Source: Mycobacterium sp. IS-1590
GTDB lineage: Bacteria; Actinomycetota; Actinomycetes; Mycobacteriales; Mycobacteriaceae
Assembly (NCBI RefSeq): GCF_001500025.1
Contig: NZ_LQIW01000023.1
Coordinates: 62,001 to 126,000 of the forward strand
DNA: 64,000 nucleotides
Direction: 5' to 3'
Below the pieces are notes generated by a model. The model ran no database searches. It had not been told where the DNA came from and saw only the letters and a list, made by a program, of their open reading frames with translations. Shown here piece by piece: positions 43,929 through 52,789 of this stretch. A program made the translations under genes and the position numbers. Each line of letters opens with the position of its first letter. The stretch's first letter is position 1.

Positions 43929-44978
43929 ATGCCAAAAGCTGCAGAGGAAGTCGATGTCGACGGTACGAAGGTGCGGCTGACCAACCGCGACAAGGTGTAC
44001 TTCCCGAAGCTGGGCCGCAACGGCACGAAGGGCAAACTCTTCGACTACTACCGCTCCGTCGCCGAACCGATGGTGGCGCTCCTGCGCGACCGCCCGGTGC
44101 ACCTGCAGCGGTTCCCCGACGGCATCGACGGCGAGGAGATCTATCAGAAGCGGGTCCCGCAGAAGCATCCCGACTACCTCGAAACCTGCACCGTCACCTT
44201 CCCATCCGGCCGCACCGCCGACGCACTGAAGGTCACCCACCCGTCGGCGATCGCATGGGCTGCCCAGATGGGCACGATCACCCTGCACCCGTGGCAGGTG
44301 AGATGCCCCGACACCGAACATCCCGACGAACTGCGCATCGACCTCGACCCCCAGCCGGGAACGGGCTTCGCCGACGCCAGCTCGGTCGCGGTCGACGTGC
44401 TCAAACCGCTGCTCGACGAATTGGGCCTGATCGGGTATCCGAAGACGTCGGGCGGACGTGGCGTGCACGTCTTCCTCCGGATCAAGACCGACTGGGACTT
44501 CATCGACGTGCGACGCGCGGGCATCGCACTGGCCCGCGAGGTCGAACGCCGCGCGCCCGACGCGGTGACCACCTCATGGTGGAAGGAGGAAAGAGGCGCG
44601 CGCATCTTCATCGACTACAACCAGAATGCGAGGGACCGGACCTTCGCTTCCGCGTACTCGGCGCGCAAGACCCCCATAGCCACCGTCTCCACGCCGTTGA
44701 CCTGGGATGAGCTTCGCACCGCCGACCCCGACGACTACACGATTACGTCCGTGCCCGATTTCCTTGCGGGACGGCCCGATCCGTGGGCCGACATCGACCG
44801 CAAGCCGCAGTCGATCAAGAAGCTGCTGGACATGGTCAAGGCCGACGAGGAGCGGGGGCTGGGCGATCTGCCGTATCCGCCGAGCTATCCGAAGATGCCT
44901 GGGGAACCCCCGCGCGTGCAACCGAGCAAGAAGGTGGCCGCGAACTGGGACGAGGACGGCAACCCGGTCAACAACTGA
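43929..44978 (+). CDS. Prim-PolC, stand-alone LigD-like polymerase/primase
   Basis: A 349-residue AEP-family polymerase related to the LigD polymerase domain: metal ligands in ELRIDLDPQPG, the SGGRGVHVFLRI nucleotide-binding motif and ARIFIDYNQNARDRTFASAYS with the third carboxylate. Such proteins (MSMEG_6301 in M. smegmatis) add ribonucleotides and fill short gaps in base excision repair with LigC. Operon with ligC1. No nuclease or ligase domain is fused. Confidence 0.92.
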   Translation: MPKAAEEVDVDGTKVRLTNRDKVYFPKLGRNGTKGKLFDYYRSVAEPMVALLRDRPVHLQRFPDGIDGEEIYQKRVPQKHPDYLETCTVTFPSGRTADALKVTHPSAIAWAAQMGTITLHPWQVRCPDTEHPDELRIDLDPQPGTGFADASSVAVDVLKPLLDELGLIGYPKTSGGRGVHVFLRIKTDWDFIDVRRAGIALAREVERRAPDAVTTSWWKEERGARIFIDYNQNARDRTFASAYSARKTPIATVSTPLTWDELRTADPDDYTITSVPDFLAGRPDPWADIDRKPQSIKKLLDMVKADEERGLGDLPYPPSYPKMPGEPPRVQPSKKVAANWDEDGNPVNN

Positions 44979-45019
44979 GTGCGCGTTTGTGTGGCGCGTC
45001 ACACGGGTACGGGGAGTTC

Positions 45020-45784
45020 ATGATCAAACAAGTCAGTGTTGCCTTGGGTGTGCTCGCGGTCGCGGTCGGCTGTTCCAATCAAGCGTCCGACGATTCGGCC
45101 ACCACCACGACGACCACGGGTTCGCCCAGTGCCCAGGGCATGACCACCCAGATCAATACGGCTGACGGCAGGCACGTCGCCGATGCCACCATCGACTTCT
45201 CCGACGGGTACGCCACGGTGACCGTCGAGACCGTCGAGGACGGCATCCTGTCGCCCGGCTTCCACGACATGCACATTCACCAGATCGGAGTCTGCGAGGC
45301 CGGCGACGGATTCGCCTCCGCGGGCGAGCACTTCCAGGCGCCCGGGCACACCGGTATGCCCGCCAGTGGCGATCTGCCGCCCCTGCTGGTGCGGTCGAAC
45401 GGCGCGGGCAAGCTGGTCGCGACCAGCGACGCCTTCACCGAGGAGCAGCTCACGACCCCGCAGGGTTCGTCGATCGTCCTGCACGAGAGCGCGACCATGG
45501 AGGACCCGGCCGCTCCCGAACAACCGCGGATCGCGTGCGGTGTCATCAGCCCGGGCGCCGCGGGGACGACCTCCGTCGAGACGTCCACGTCGACCACCGT
45601 CGTCACCACGTCCGCGGTCCCGCCGGTTTCCCCGACCACCGTCACGGAGACACCGGCCACGACCACCCCGGCACCCGAGTCGCCGGCCACCACGACGCCG
45701 CCGACCGAGACGAACACCGTCACCGTGACCGAGTCGCCCTCGCCGACGGCCACCACCACGGTGGCCCCGCCGCCGGGCGGCTGA
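45020..45784 (+). CDS. SodC-like Cu/Zn superoxide dismutase lipoprotein with Thr/Pro tail
   Basis: A 254-residue lipoprotein (lipobox AVGC, Cys17). A Cu/Zn SOD-like domain (about 40-180) has Cu-type ligands in FHDMHIHQIG, AGEHFQ and SIVLHES, and PGHTGMPASGD with one zinc-type histidine missing, as known for M. tuberculosis SodC. The disulfide cysteines (IGVCEAG and IACGVI) are kept. About 70 C-terminal residues are Thr/Pro/Ser-rich and repetitive, unlike normal SodC. GGGGAG lies upstream of the ATG. It would detoxify superoxide outside the membrane if metals bind. Confidence 0.85.
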   Translation: MIKQVSVALGVLAVAVGCSNQASDDSATTTTTTGSPSAQGMTTQINTADGRHVADATIDFSDGYATVTVETVEDGILSPGFHDMHIHQIGVCEAGDGFASAGEHFQAPGHTGMPASGDLPPLLVRSNGAGKLVATSDAFTEEQLTTPQGSSIVLHESATMEDPAAPEQPRIACGVISPGAAGTTSVETSTSTTVVTTSAVPPVSPTTVTETPATTTPAPESPATTTPPTETNTVTVTESPSPTATTTVAPPPGG

Positions 45785-45846
45785 CACGACTCGCTCAGCG
45801 CGTCGAAATGCCGCCGATCGCGCGGTGAACCGGGTCTGCTGTTGGC

Positions 45847-46302
45847 ATGCGCGTTTCGAAGACCGTTCGTAGATGGCTGGCGGGCCTGGCGCTGTTCGCC
45901 CTCGTGGGCAGTGGTGTCGGAGTGGCGGCCGTGATGGTCATCGGGTCGGTCAAGGACGCCAAGCAGACACAGGCCGCGTCCGCGCAGCGTGCGACGCAGG
46001 CCCCGCCGCCGAAGGTCCCCACGGCGTTCGAGTTCACGATCAACGTCGTGGTCACCGACCAGCACTGCGCACCCGAAGCGCCCGGATGTTTCTACAAGTA
46101 CTCGATCGAGCCGAAATACATTGGCATGCATCCGCTCCCGAAGACCCCGTTCACCGTCTTCTACGAGGTGCTCGGCGGTAACGCACCGCAGAAGGGCGAG
46201 TTCACCGTGGAGAACGGCCAGGCGCAGATTCTGCAGGACGTCGTCCTGGAAGGACCGCCGTCGGCCCAACTCAAGGCGAACGTCCTGCAGGTGACCGGCT
46301 GA
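45847..46302 (+). CDS. Membrane-anchored protein of unknown function
   Basis: A 151-residue protein: an N-terminal basic start and one membrane segment or signal anchor (about 13-35, GLALFALVGSGVGVAAVMVIG), then a linker with Ala/Gln and Pro (about 40-58) and a beta-rich outer domain with two cysteines (VTDQHCAPEAPGCFY). No family recognised beyond a likeness to mycobacterial membrane-anchored beta-sandwich proteins. It converges on the dehydrogenase gene with 4 bases between the stops. Confidence 0.75.
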   Translation: MRVSKTVRRWLAGLALFALVGSGVGVAAVMVIGSVKDAKQTQAASAQRATQAPPPKVPTAFEFTINVVVTDQHCAPEAPGCFYKYSIEPKYIGMHPLPKTPFTVFYEVLGGNAPQKGEFTVENGQAQILQDVVLEGPPSAQLKANVLQVTG

Positions 46303-46306
46303 GCCG

Positions 46307-47374
46307 TTACCGCTGTGGCCCGACGCCGCGCGCCTGCGGGAGCGGCAGGTCGTTGTAGGTGGCGATGCCGGGAGGCGCCGCCACGACTGCGGGAATCGCG
46401 TGGATCGGGGGCATGGCGGTCATGATGTGGCCGAGCACGAAGAAGTCCTCGATCGACTTGGCGTTCTCGATCATGTCCGGCGGCGGCAGGAAACCGACCT
46501 GCATGTTCACCGTCGGCCGACCGTCGATCGTGATCTTCCAGCCTTCGGCGTCCATCTGCCAGTCGGGGTCGAGCGTGGTGCCCTTCTTCCACCGGACGCT
46601 GATCTCGACCACCGTCTTGCCGTCGACGATGCCCTGCCAGCTGGCGAACACGCCGGCGACGTGGCCGGCCGGGATCGTCCACGACGCCATCACCAGATCC
46701 TCTGTGGTCTGGGCGTATTCGGGCACGCACTTGATCTCGTCGAGCTCGACGCCGATCGAATCAGCGACCAGGCGGACCGCCTCGGCGAACACCGCGGTGC
46801 CCTGTGAGGCCATCGGCTGCAGGCTCGGATCGTCGATCGCGGTGCCGAACCCGACGGGTCGCTCGGTGTCGGGGGAGTCGTAGAGGGTGGTGTCGGCGGA
46901 TTCGGCGATGGTGATCTTGTCGACGCGGTCGCAGCCCGTGGCGGCCACGATCGCGAGCAGTTCGGCGAAGCCGGGGCTGATCCCGGACCCGAACAGCGTC
47001 GACCCGCCGCGCTTGCACGCCTCTTCGAGCTTGACCCGGTCGTCGCCGAGGTTATGTCCGGTGATGAAGGACGCCGAGGACACCACGTTGACGCCGGCCT
47101 CGAGGATGCGCACCAGCTCGTCGACGTTGATCCACATCGGGTTGTAGACCACGGCGTCCGGCTTCAGCGCCAGCAGGGCGTCGACGTCGTCGGTGGCCTT
47201 CACACCGAGGGGTGCGATGCCGACGAGCTCACCGGCGTCCCGGCCCACCTTCTCTTGCGACCAGGCGTAGAGGCCGACGAGTTCGTAGTTCGGATTGTTT
47301 GCGATCGCCTCGACGGAGCTCTTGCCGACGTTGCCGGTGGTCCACTGCACGACGCGATAGGGAGTGTTTGGCAC
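46307..47374 (-). CDS. NAD(P)H-dependent dehydrogenase of dihydrodipicolinate reductase/DAPDH-like fold
   Basis: A 355-residue protein with an N-terminal Rossmann domain (VVQWTTGNVGKSSVEAIANN; phosphate-binding and ASFITGHNLGDDRV) and a C-terminal alpha/beta domain. This group, common in actinobacteria, includes 2,4-diaminopentanoate dehydrogenase. Because the mycobacterial genes rarely sit with ornithine degradation, other amine or keto substrates are equally likely. Start GTG 47374; a GTG at 47380 is possible. Convergent with the membrane protein gene. Confidence 0.82.
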   Translation of the reverse strand: MPNTPYRVVQWTTGNVGKSSVEAIANNPNYELVGLYAWSQEKVGRDAGELVGIAPLGVKATDDVDALLALKPDAVVYNPMWINVDELVRILEAGVNVVSSASFITGHNLGDDRVKLEEACKRGGSTLFGSGISPGFAELLAIVAATGCDRVDKITIAESADTTLYDSPDTERPVGFGTAIDDPSLQPMASQGTAVFAEAVRLVADSIGVELDEIKCVPEYAQTTEDLVMASWTIPAGHVAGVFASWQGIVDGKTVVEISVRWKKGTTLDPDWQMDAEGWKITIDGRPTVNMQVGFLPPPDMIENAKSIEDFFVLGHIMTAMPPIHAIPAVVAAPPGIATYNDLPLPQARGVGPQR

Positions 47375-47449
47375 CCGCACAGCATAGGAAAGGCCCGCGT
47401 TTGGCGGGGCGGTTTTTACCGCGCGGCGAAAAATAATTCCGAGAGGCCC

Positions 47450-47455
47450 TACGCT
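47450..47455 (+). promoter_or_regulatory. -10 hexamer of TetR gene
   Basis: TACGCT lies 7 bases before the ATG at 47463. It fits a leaderless start and disfavours the GTG at 47460. Confidence 0.5.
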
Positions 47456-47462
47456 GATCGTG

Positions 47463-48119
47463 ATGAGCGGCCGAACCAGGGGTCGCCCGCCCCGGATCAG
47501 CCGCGACCAGATCGTCGCAGCGGCCAGGGACGTGGCGAGCGCGGACCTGACCATGCAGGCGGTCGCCGACGCGCTCGGGGTCACCCGCAAGGCGCTGCAC
47601 TACTACGTCGGCGACCGGGAGGGCCTGCTGACGCTGGTGGTGACCGACCTGTTCGAACGCGAACTCACCAGCGTGGAGTTGCCCGACGGCGACGACTGGC
47701 GGGCCGTCCTGCGGGCCTACACGGTCGCGTTCCGCAACGGGCTGACCCACGTCGGCGCCGCCACCGACTTCACCCGACTACGAGGTCTCGGCGCGGCCGC
47801 CGCGTTGGCGCTCGCCGACCGAGTGCTCGACGCACTGCTGGCCGCCGGCTTTGCACCGGACACCGCCCGCTACGGGTTGACCGCGGCCTCGAACATCGCG
47901 CAGTCGGCCGCGCACAGCAGCGCCGCGCAGACGCCGTCGGGAATGCACCGGCACCGAGCCGAAACGTCGGCGGCCCTGGAGTGGGAACCCGAGGACACCT
48001 ATCCGGCGCTGCGCGCCGTGCTCGCCTCGGCCGAATCCCAGCGCCACGACGCCGAGCACCAGTTCGACTTCGAGCTCAGCGTGTTGATCGCCGGCCTGGA
48101 ACGGCTCCTGGGCCGTTAG
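47463..48119 (+). CDS. TetR family transcriptional regulator
   Basis: A 218-residue TetR protein: basic N-terminus GRTRGRPPRISRDQIVAAA, helix-turn-helix MQAVADALGVTRKALHYYVG (about 32-52), and a C-terminal ligand domain. It is divergent from the Rossmann-fold dehydrogenase at 46307, a likely target, with 88 bases between the starts. The stop overlaps the stop of the convergent protease gene. Confidence 0.9.
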   Translation: MSGRTRGRPPRISRDQIVAAARDVASADLTMQAVADALGVTRKALHYYVGDREGLLTLVVTDLFERELTSVELPDGDDWRAVLRAYTVAFRNGLTHVGAATDFTRLRGLGAAAALALADRVLDALLAAGFAPDTARYGLTAASNIAQSAAHSSAAQTPSGMHRHRAETSAALEWEPEDTYPALRAVLASAESQRHDAEHQFDFELSVLIAGLERLLGR

Positions 48120-49132
48120 AGCGGCGTCAGGGTGGCCTTGGCGGTCCGTTCCAGCCCGCCGCGGTCCACCCACGTCAGGTCGACCACGTCACCGGGATAG
48201 TGGCGGTCCAGCACGGAGGTCAGCGTCGTCGCCGAATCCAGCGGGGTGCCGTCGAGCACGACGAGCACGTCGCCGGGAGCCAGTCCCGCCCGGTCGGCCG
48301 GCCCGCCGCGCAGCACGTCGGCGATCTGCACACCGGGGCCGCGTTGCGCCGAGCGCACCCCGACACCGAGCAGCACCGGAGGACCGATGTGCACATCGGC
48401 CGACGCCATGCGGGACCGGATCTGGTTGGCGATCGGCATCGCGTCGTTGATCGGGATCGCGAAGCCTTCACCACCCGGGCCGAAGCGGAAATTCACCGAC
48501 GCCGCGGTGGTGATGCCCACGACCTGACCGGCGCCGTTGACCACCGGGCCGCCGGAATCACCCGCGACCACCGGAGCTGCGAACTCGATGAGACCGGCGA
48601 GTTCGTCCTTGCTGCCGGTCAGCGAGTCCTCGGCGTTCACCGTCCGGCCGAACGCGGTGATCGTGCCGACCTCGCGCGTCAACGGTCCGTTCGTCCCGTT
48701 GGCGTTGCCGAGCGCGACGACCGGTTCACCGGGCGCCAACAGCGCCGAATCACCGATCGGTGCGACCGGCAGGTTGGTCCCGCCGATCAGCTGCAGCACC
48801 GCGATGTCGCGCTTGCGGTTGTAGCCGACCAGCTCAGCCGGGTAGGACCGGCCTCCGACGCTCGCGGTGATCCGATCTGCGCCGGATACCACGTGGAAGT
48901 TGGTCAGGACCTGGCCGTTGGGGTCGATCACGAATCCGGCACCGTTTCCGTACGCGCCCTGATAGTCGATCTCGGTGTCGATCCGGACCACGGCAGGTTC
49001 GACCTGAGTGGCGGCCGCGACGGGGTCGCCGGGGGCCGCTGCAGCCGGAGACACCGGCGCCACCACGGCCAACGCCATGGCCAATGCGATCAGCAGCGTC
49101 GTGAAGGGACGCCGAAGGGGGAATTTGCCCAT
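48116..49132 (-). CDS. PepA-like secreted trypsin-type serine protease with PDZ domain
   Basis: A 338-residue protein: signal peptide (about 1-33), trypsin-like domain with His in LTNFHVVSGA, Asp in RDIAVLQLIG and Ser in VVAGDSGGPVVN, then a C-terminal PDZ domain (about 245-330). Layout and motifs match PepA/MTB32A (Rv0125) of M. tuberculosis, of which this is a second member. It should act in the periplasm as a quality-control or processing protease. No TTG/ribosome site is obvious; the ATG at 49132 is the first in frame with a signal peptide. Confidence 0.88.
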   Translation of the reverse strand: MGKFPLRRPFTTLLIALAMALAVVAPVSPAAAAPGDPVAAATQVEPAVVRIDTEIDYQGAYGNGAGFVIDPNGQVLTNFHVVSGADRITASVGGRSYPAELVGYNRKRDIAVLQLIGGTNLPVAPIGDSALLAPGEPVVALGNANGTNGPLTREVGTITAFGRTVNAEDSLTGSKDELAGLIEFAAPVVAGDSGGPVVNGAGQVVGITTAASVNFRFGPGGEGFAIPINDAMPIANQIRSRMASADVHIGPPVLLGVGVRSAQRGPGVQIADVLRGGPADRAGLAPGDVLVVLDGTPLDSATTLTSVLDRHYPGDVVDLTWVDRGGLERTAKATLTPL

Positions 49133-49161
49133 AGGCCCATATTGCCCGATGACGGGTCCGA

Positions 49162-49977
49162 TTAATCGTCCAGCGCGACGCCGCCACGCAAGCGCCGGCG
49201 GCGGCGACGTGCCGGTTCGGGTCTGCGATTACGCAGTTTGCCGTCGCCGGATTCCGGTTCTTCGGCGGCCTCGGCTGCAGATTCCTCGGGACCGGACCCG
49301 GGTTCGTCGGCGTCCGCCTCGACCTCGGCTTCTTCTTCGGTGGCCTCGGCGTCCTCGTCCGTCTGACCTTCATCGTCCGTCTGACCTTCATCTGGGTCGC
49401 CGGACTCGTCGACCGTTGTGGCGTCCGTGGACTCGTCGGCAACCTCGGCGGTGCTTTCGGCCTGCTCCTCGGTCTCTTCCTCGGATTTCGCGCCTTTCCG
49501 GCGACCGCGGCGCTGTTTGGGCTCCTTGACCTTCACCGGCTTCGGAGGCGGCGGCGGCATCTCGGCGATCGAAGCCAGGTAGAAGGCGAAAACGCCGAGC
49601 AGCGCGATCGCTGCGGCGGCGCCGTAGACGCCGAACAGCCACCTGCCCGCGGTGTCGAGCGACAGCCAGATCTCGCTGACGGCCGCGCCGACGATCAGCA
49701 CCCCGGCCAGCACATGCAGCCCGATCGACACGGTCCGCAGCCTCAGCGCCATCTGGGGCGTTCCGAACTCCGGTCGTCGAGTCCGCAGCAGGGTGAACAC
49801 CACCGGTAGTGCGGCCAGCCCGATCAACGCACCGCACACGATGCGCATCACGGTGCCCAAGGTGTGCGGAATGTCACCGGAGAGCTCATAGGAGCGCGGC
49901 AGGACGAAGAAGAAGTACAGAACACCGGCCACGACGCTGAACAACGCGTGCCAGGTCACCGCGACAGTGCGGCTCAT
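49162..49977 (-). CDS. Membrane protein with long acidic tail
   Basis: A 271-residue protein: about four membrane segments in residues 8-125 (HALFSVVAGVLYFFFVLP, GALIGLAALPVVFTLL, GLHVLAGVLIVGAAVS, GAAAAIALLGVFAFYL), then a cytoplasmic tail. The tail begins PPPPPKPVKVKEPKQRRG, continues with a highly acidic low-complexity run (DEGQTDDEGQTDEDAEATEE region, about 180-235) and ends in an arginine cluster (RRRRRRLRGG). AGGAGG lies 4 bases before the ATG at 49977. It matches the position of Rv3723 in M. tuberculosis. Function unknown. Confidence 0.82.
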   Translation of the reverse strand: MSRTVAVTWHALFSVVAGVLYFFFVLPRSYELSGDIPHTLGTVMRIVCGALIGLAALPVVFTLLRTRRPEFGTPQMALRLRTVSIGLHVLAGVLIVGAAVSEIWLSLDTAGRWLFGVYGAAAAIALLGVFAFYLASIAEMPPPPPKPVKVKEPKQRRGRRKGAKSEEETEEQAESTAEVADESTDATTVDESGDPDEGQTDDEGQTDEDAEATEEEAEVEADADEPGSGPEESAAEAAEEPESGDGKLRNRRPEPARRRRRRLRGGVALDD

Positions 49978-50062
49978 CTTCCTCCTAGACGATTGTTTGG
50001 CCCCGAGGTGCGACCGGGCCTGGCCGTCTAACGGGCCGACAGGCCGCACCCCGGGCCGAGTG

Positions 50063-51679
<1,617 letters not shown>

Positions 51680-51697
51680 TCGGCTTCCGGTTCCCGT

Positions 51698-51746
51698 TTG
51701 TGAATCTGACGACGGTTTTCGCGGAAAAGCGTCGTCAGATTCACAA
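51698..51746. repeat. Hairpin repeat, copy 1
   Basis: TTGTGAATCTGACGAC (51698-51713) pairs perfectly with GTCGTCAGATTCACAA (51731-51746), with GGTTTTCGCGGAAAAGC between. It contains the stop codon of the DUF559 gene and lies after aspC, so it may terminate both. The same hairpin occurs at 52682-52731. Confidence 0.8.
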
Positions 51747-52610
51747 TCGAAGCCCGCGAGCGCGCAACGCGCTCTCGACCCTCGCCACATAGGTGGCGCG
51801 CCGGTAGCGCAGCAGGTCTCTGCTAACCCGGATGATCACCCAGTCGAGTTCGGTCAACGCGAACTGCTTGTCGATGTCGCGCTGCCTCACGCTTGGATCG
51901 GTCCAGTGTTGTGGGCCGTCATATTCGATTCCGACCTTGACGGCCTCATACGCCATGTCGAGCCGGGCGAGGAACTGCCTGTACTCGTCGAATACGCGAA
52001 CCTGCGTCTGCGGCGCCGGAAGCCCCGCGTCGATCAACGCCAGCCGGGCCACCGTCTCCTGCGGGGATTCCGCACCGGCGTCCATCAGCGGGAGCACGCG
52101 CCTGAGCCGAGGAATGCCGCGGGCGCCCGCATGCGCGGCGATCACCGCCTCCACGTCGACGTGTTTGAGCCCGGTGGCGTTGGCCAGAGCGTCGAGACGC
52201 TGCACCGCGACGGTCCGGTCCTTGAGATGGCGACCGAGGTCGAACGCCGTGCGTGCCGGCGTCGTCACACGCATCGCGGTCATGGTCAGGAGTTCGTTCG
52301 GTAGTACGCGTTCTGTCCGGACGACGAGTTTGGTTGGTGCCCTGCGGTTGTCGTGGATGAGTTCAGCGGGCTCCGACCCGTCGATGTACTTGGTGCCCAG
52401 TACCGCCGCCGCCGACAGGCCCGCGACGATTCCGCGCCGCTTCGACCACAGCCATGCCGCCTGCGCGCGATCGCGCGCCGATGCCGCGGCGTCACGTGGG
52501 ACGTAGACACCCGGATACATCGGGGCGTACAGGCGGCGCATCGCGCGCTCGGAGATCGCGCCGGTGGCCAACGCTTCGCTCCCGACGAACGGCCACGGCA
52601 GGTCGGTCAT
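51741..52610 (-). CDS. DUF559/AbiEi-like putative endonuclease-fold protein
   Basis: A 289-residue protein. The N-terminal part (about 15-130) resembles AbiEi-like and DUF559-associated mycobacterial proteins (ISERAMRRLYAPMYPGVYVP, LSAAAVLG). The C-terminal part is a PD-(D/E)XK-like fold with SPQETVARL, RLDMAYEAVKVGIEYDG and QHWTDPSVRQRD; Asp218, Glu229 and Asp231 would be catalytic candidates. Related proteins occur in many copies in mycobacteria with unknown role; nuclease activity is not shown. It lies between two copies of one hairpin and its stop codon is within one. Start at 52610; ATG 52625 is possible. Confidence 0.78.
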   Translation of the reverse strand: MTDLPWPFVGSEALATGAISERAMRRLYAPMYPGVYVPRDAAASARDRAQAAWLWSKRRGIVAGLSAAAVLGTKYIDGSEPAELIHDNRRAPTKLVVRTERVLPNELLTMTAMRVTTPARTAFDLGRHLKDRTVAVQRLDALANATGLKHVDVEAVIAAHAGARGIPRLRRVLPLMDAGAESPQETVARLALIDAGLPAPQTQVRVFDEYRQFLARLDMAYEAVKVGIEYDGPQHWTDPSVRQRDIDKQFALTELDWVIIRVSRDLLRYRRATYVARVESALRARGLRL

Positions 52611-52681
52611 GCTCGTACGGTGCATGCGGGGACCGACGGATCACGGCTGGGGTCGCGAGTCATCCACAGGGTCGCCACCGT

Positions 52682-52731
52682 TTGTGAACCTGACGACGCT
52701 CAGAGCGTCCAAACCGTCGTCAGATGCACAA
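52682..52731. repeat. Hairpin repeat, copy 2
   Basis: TTGTGAACCTGACGACG (52682-52698) pairs with CGTCGTCAGATGCACAA (52715-52731), one or two mismatches. Same arm as 51698-51746. It sits upstream of dnaX and of the DUF559 start. Confidence 0.75.
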
Positions 52732-52776
52732 CCCAGCGACACAGTGGTGGCCCGTCGAGCCGTCACACCACGCCGG

Positions 52777-52782
52777 TAGCCT
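52777..52782 (+). promoter_or_regulatory. -10 hexamer of dnaX
   Basis: TAGCCT lies 7 bases before the GTG at 52790. It fits a leaderless start. Confidence 0.5.
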
Positions 52783-52789
52783 GCTGACC

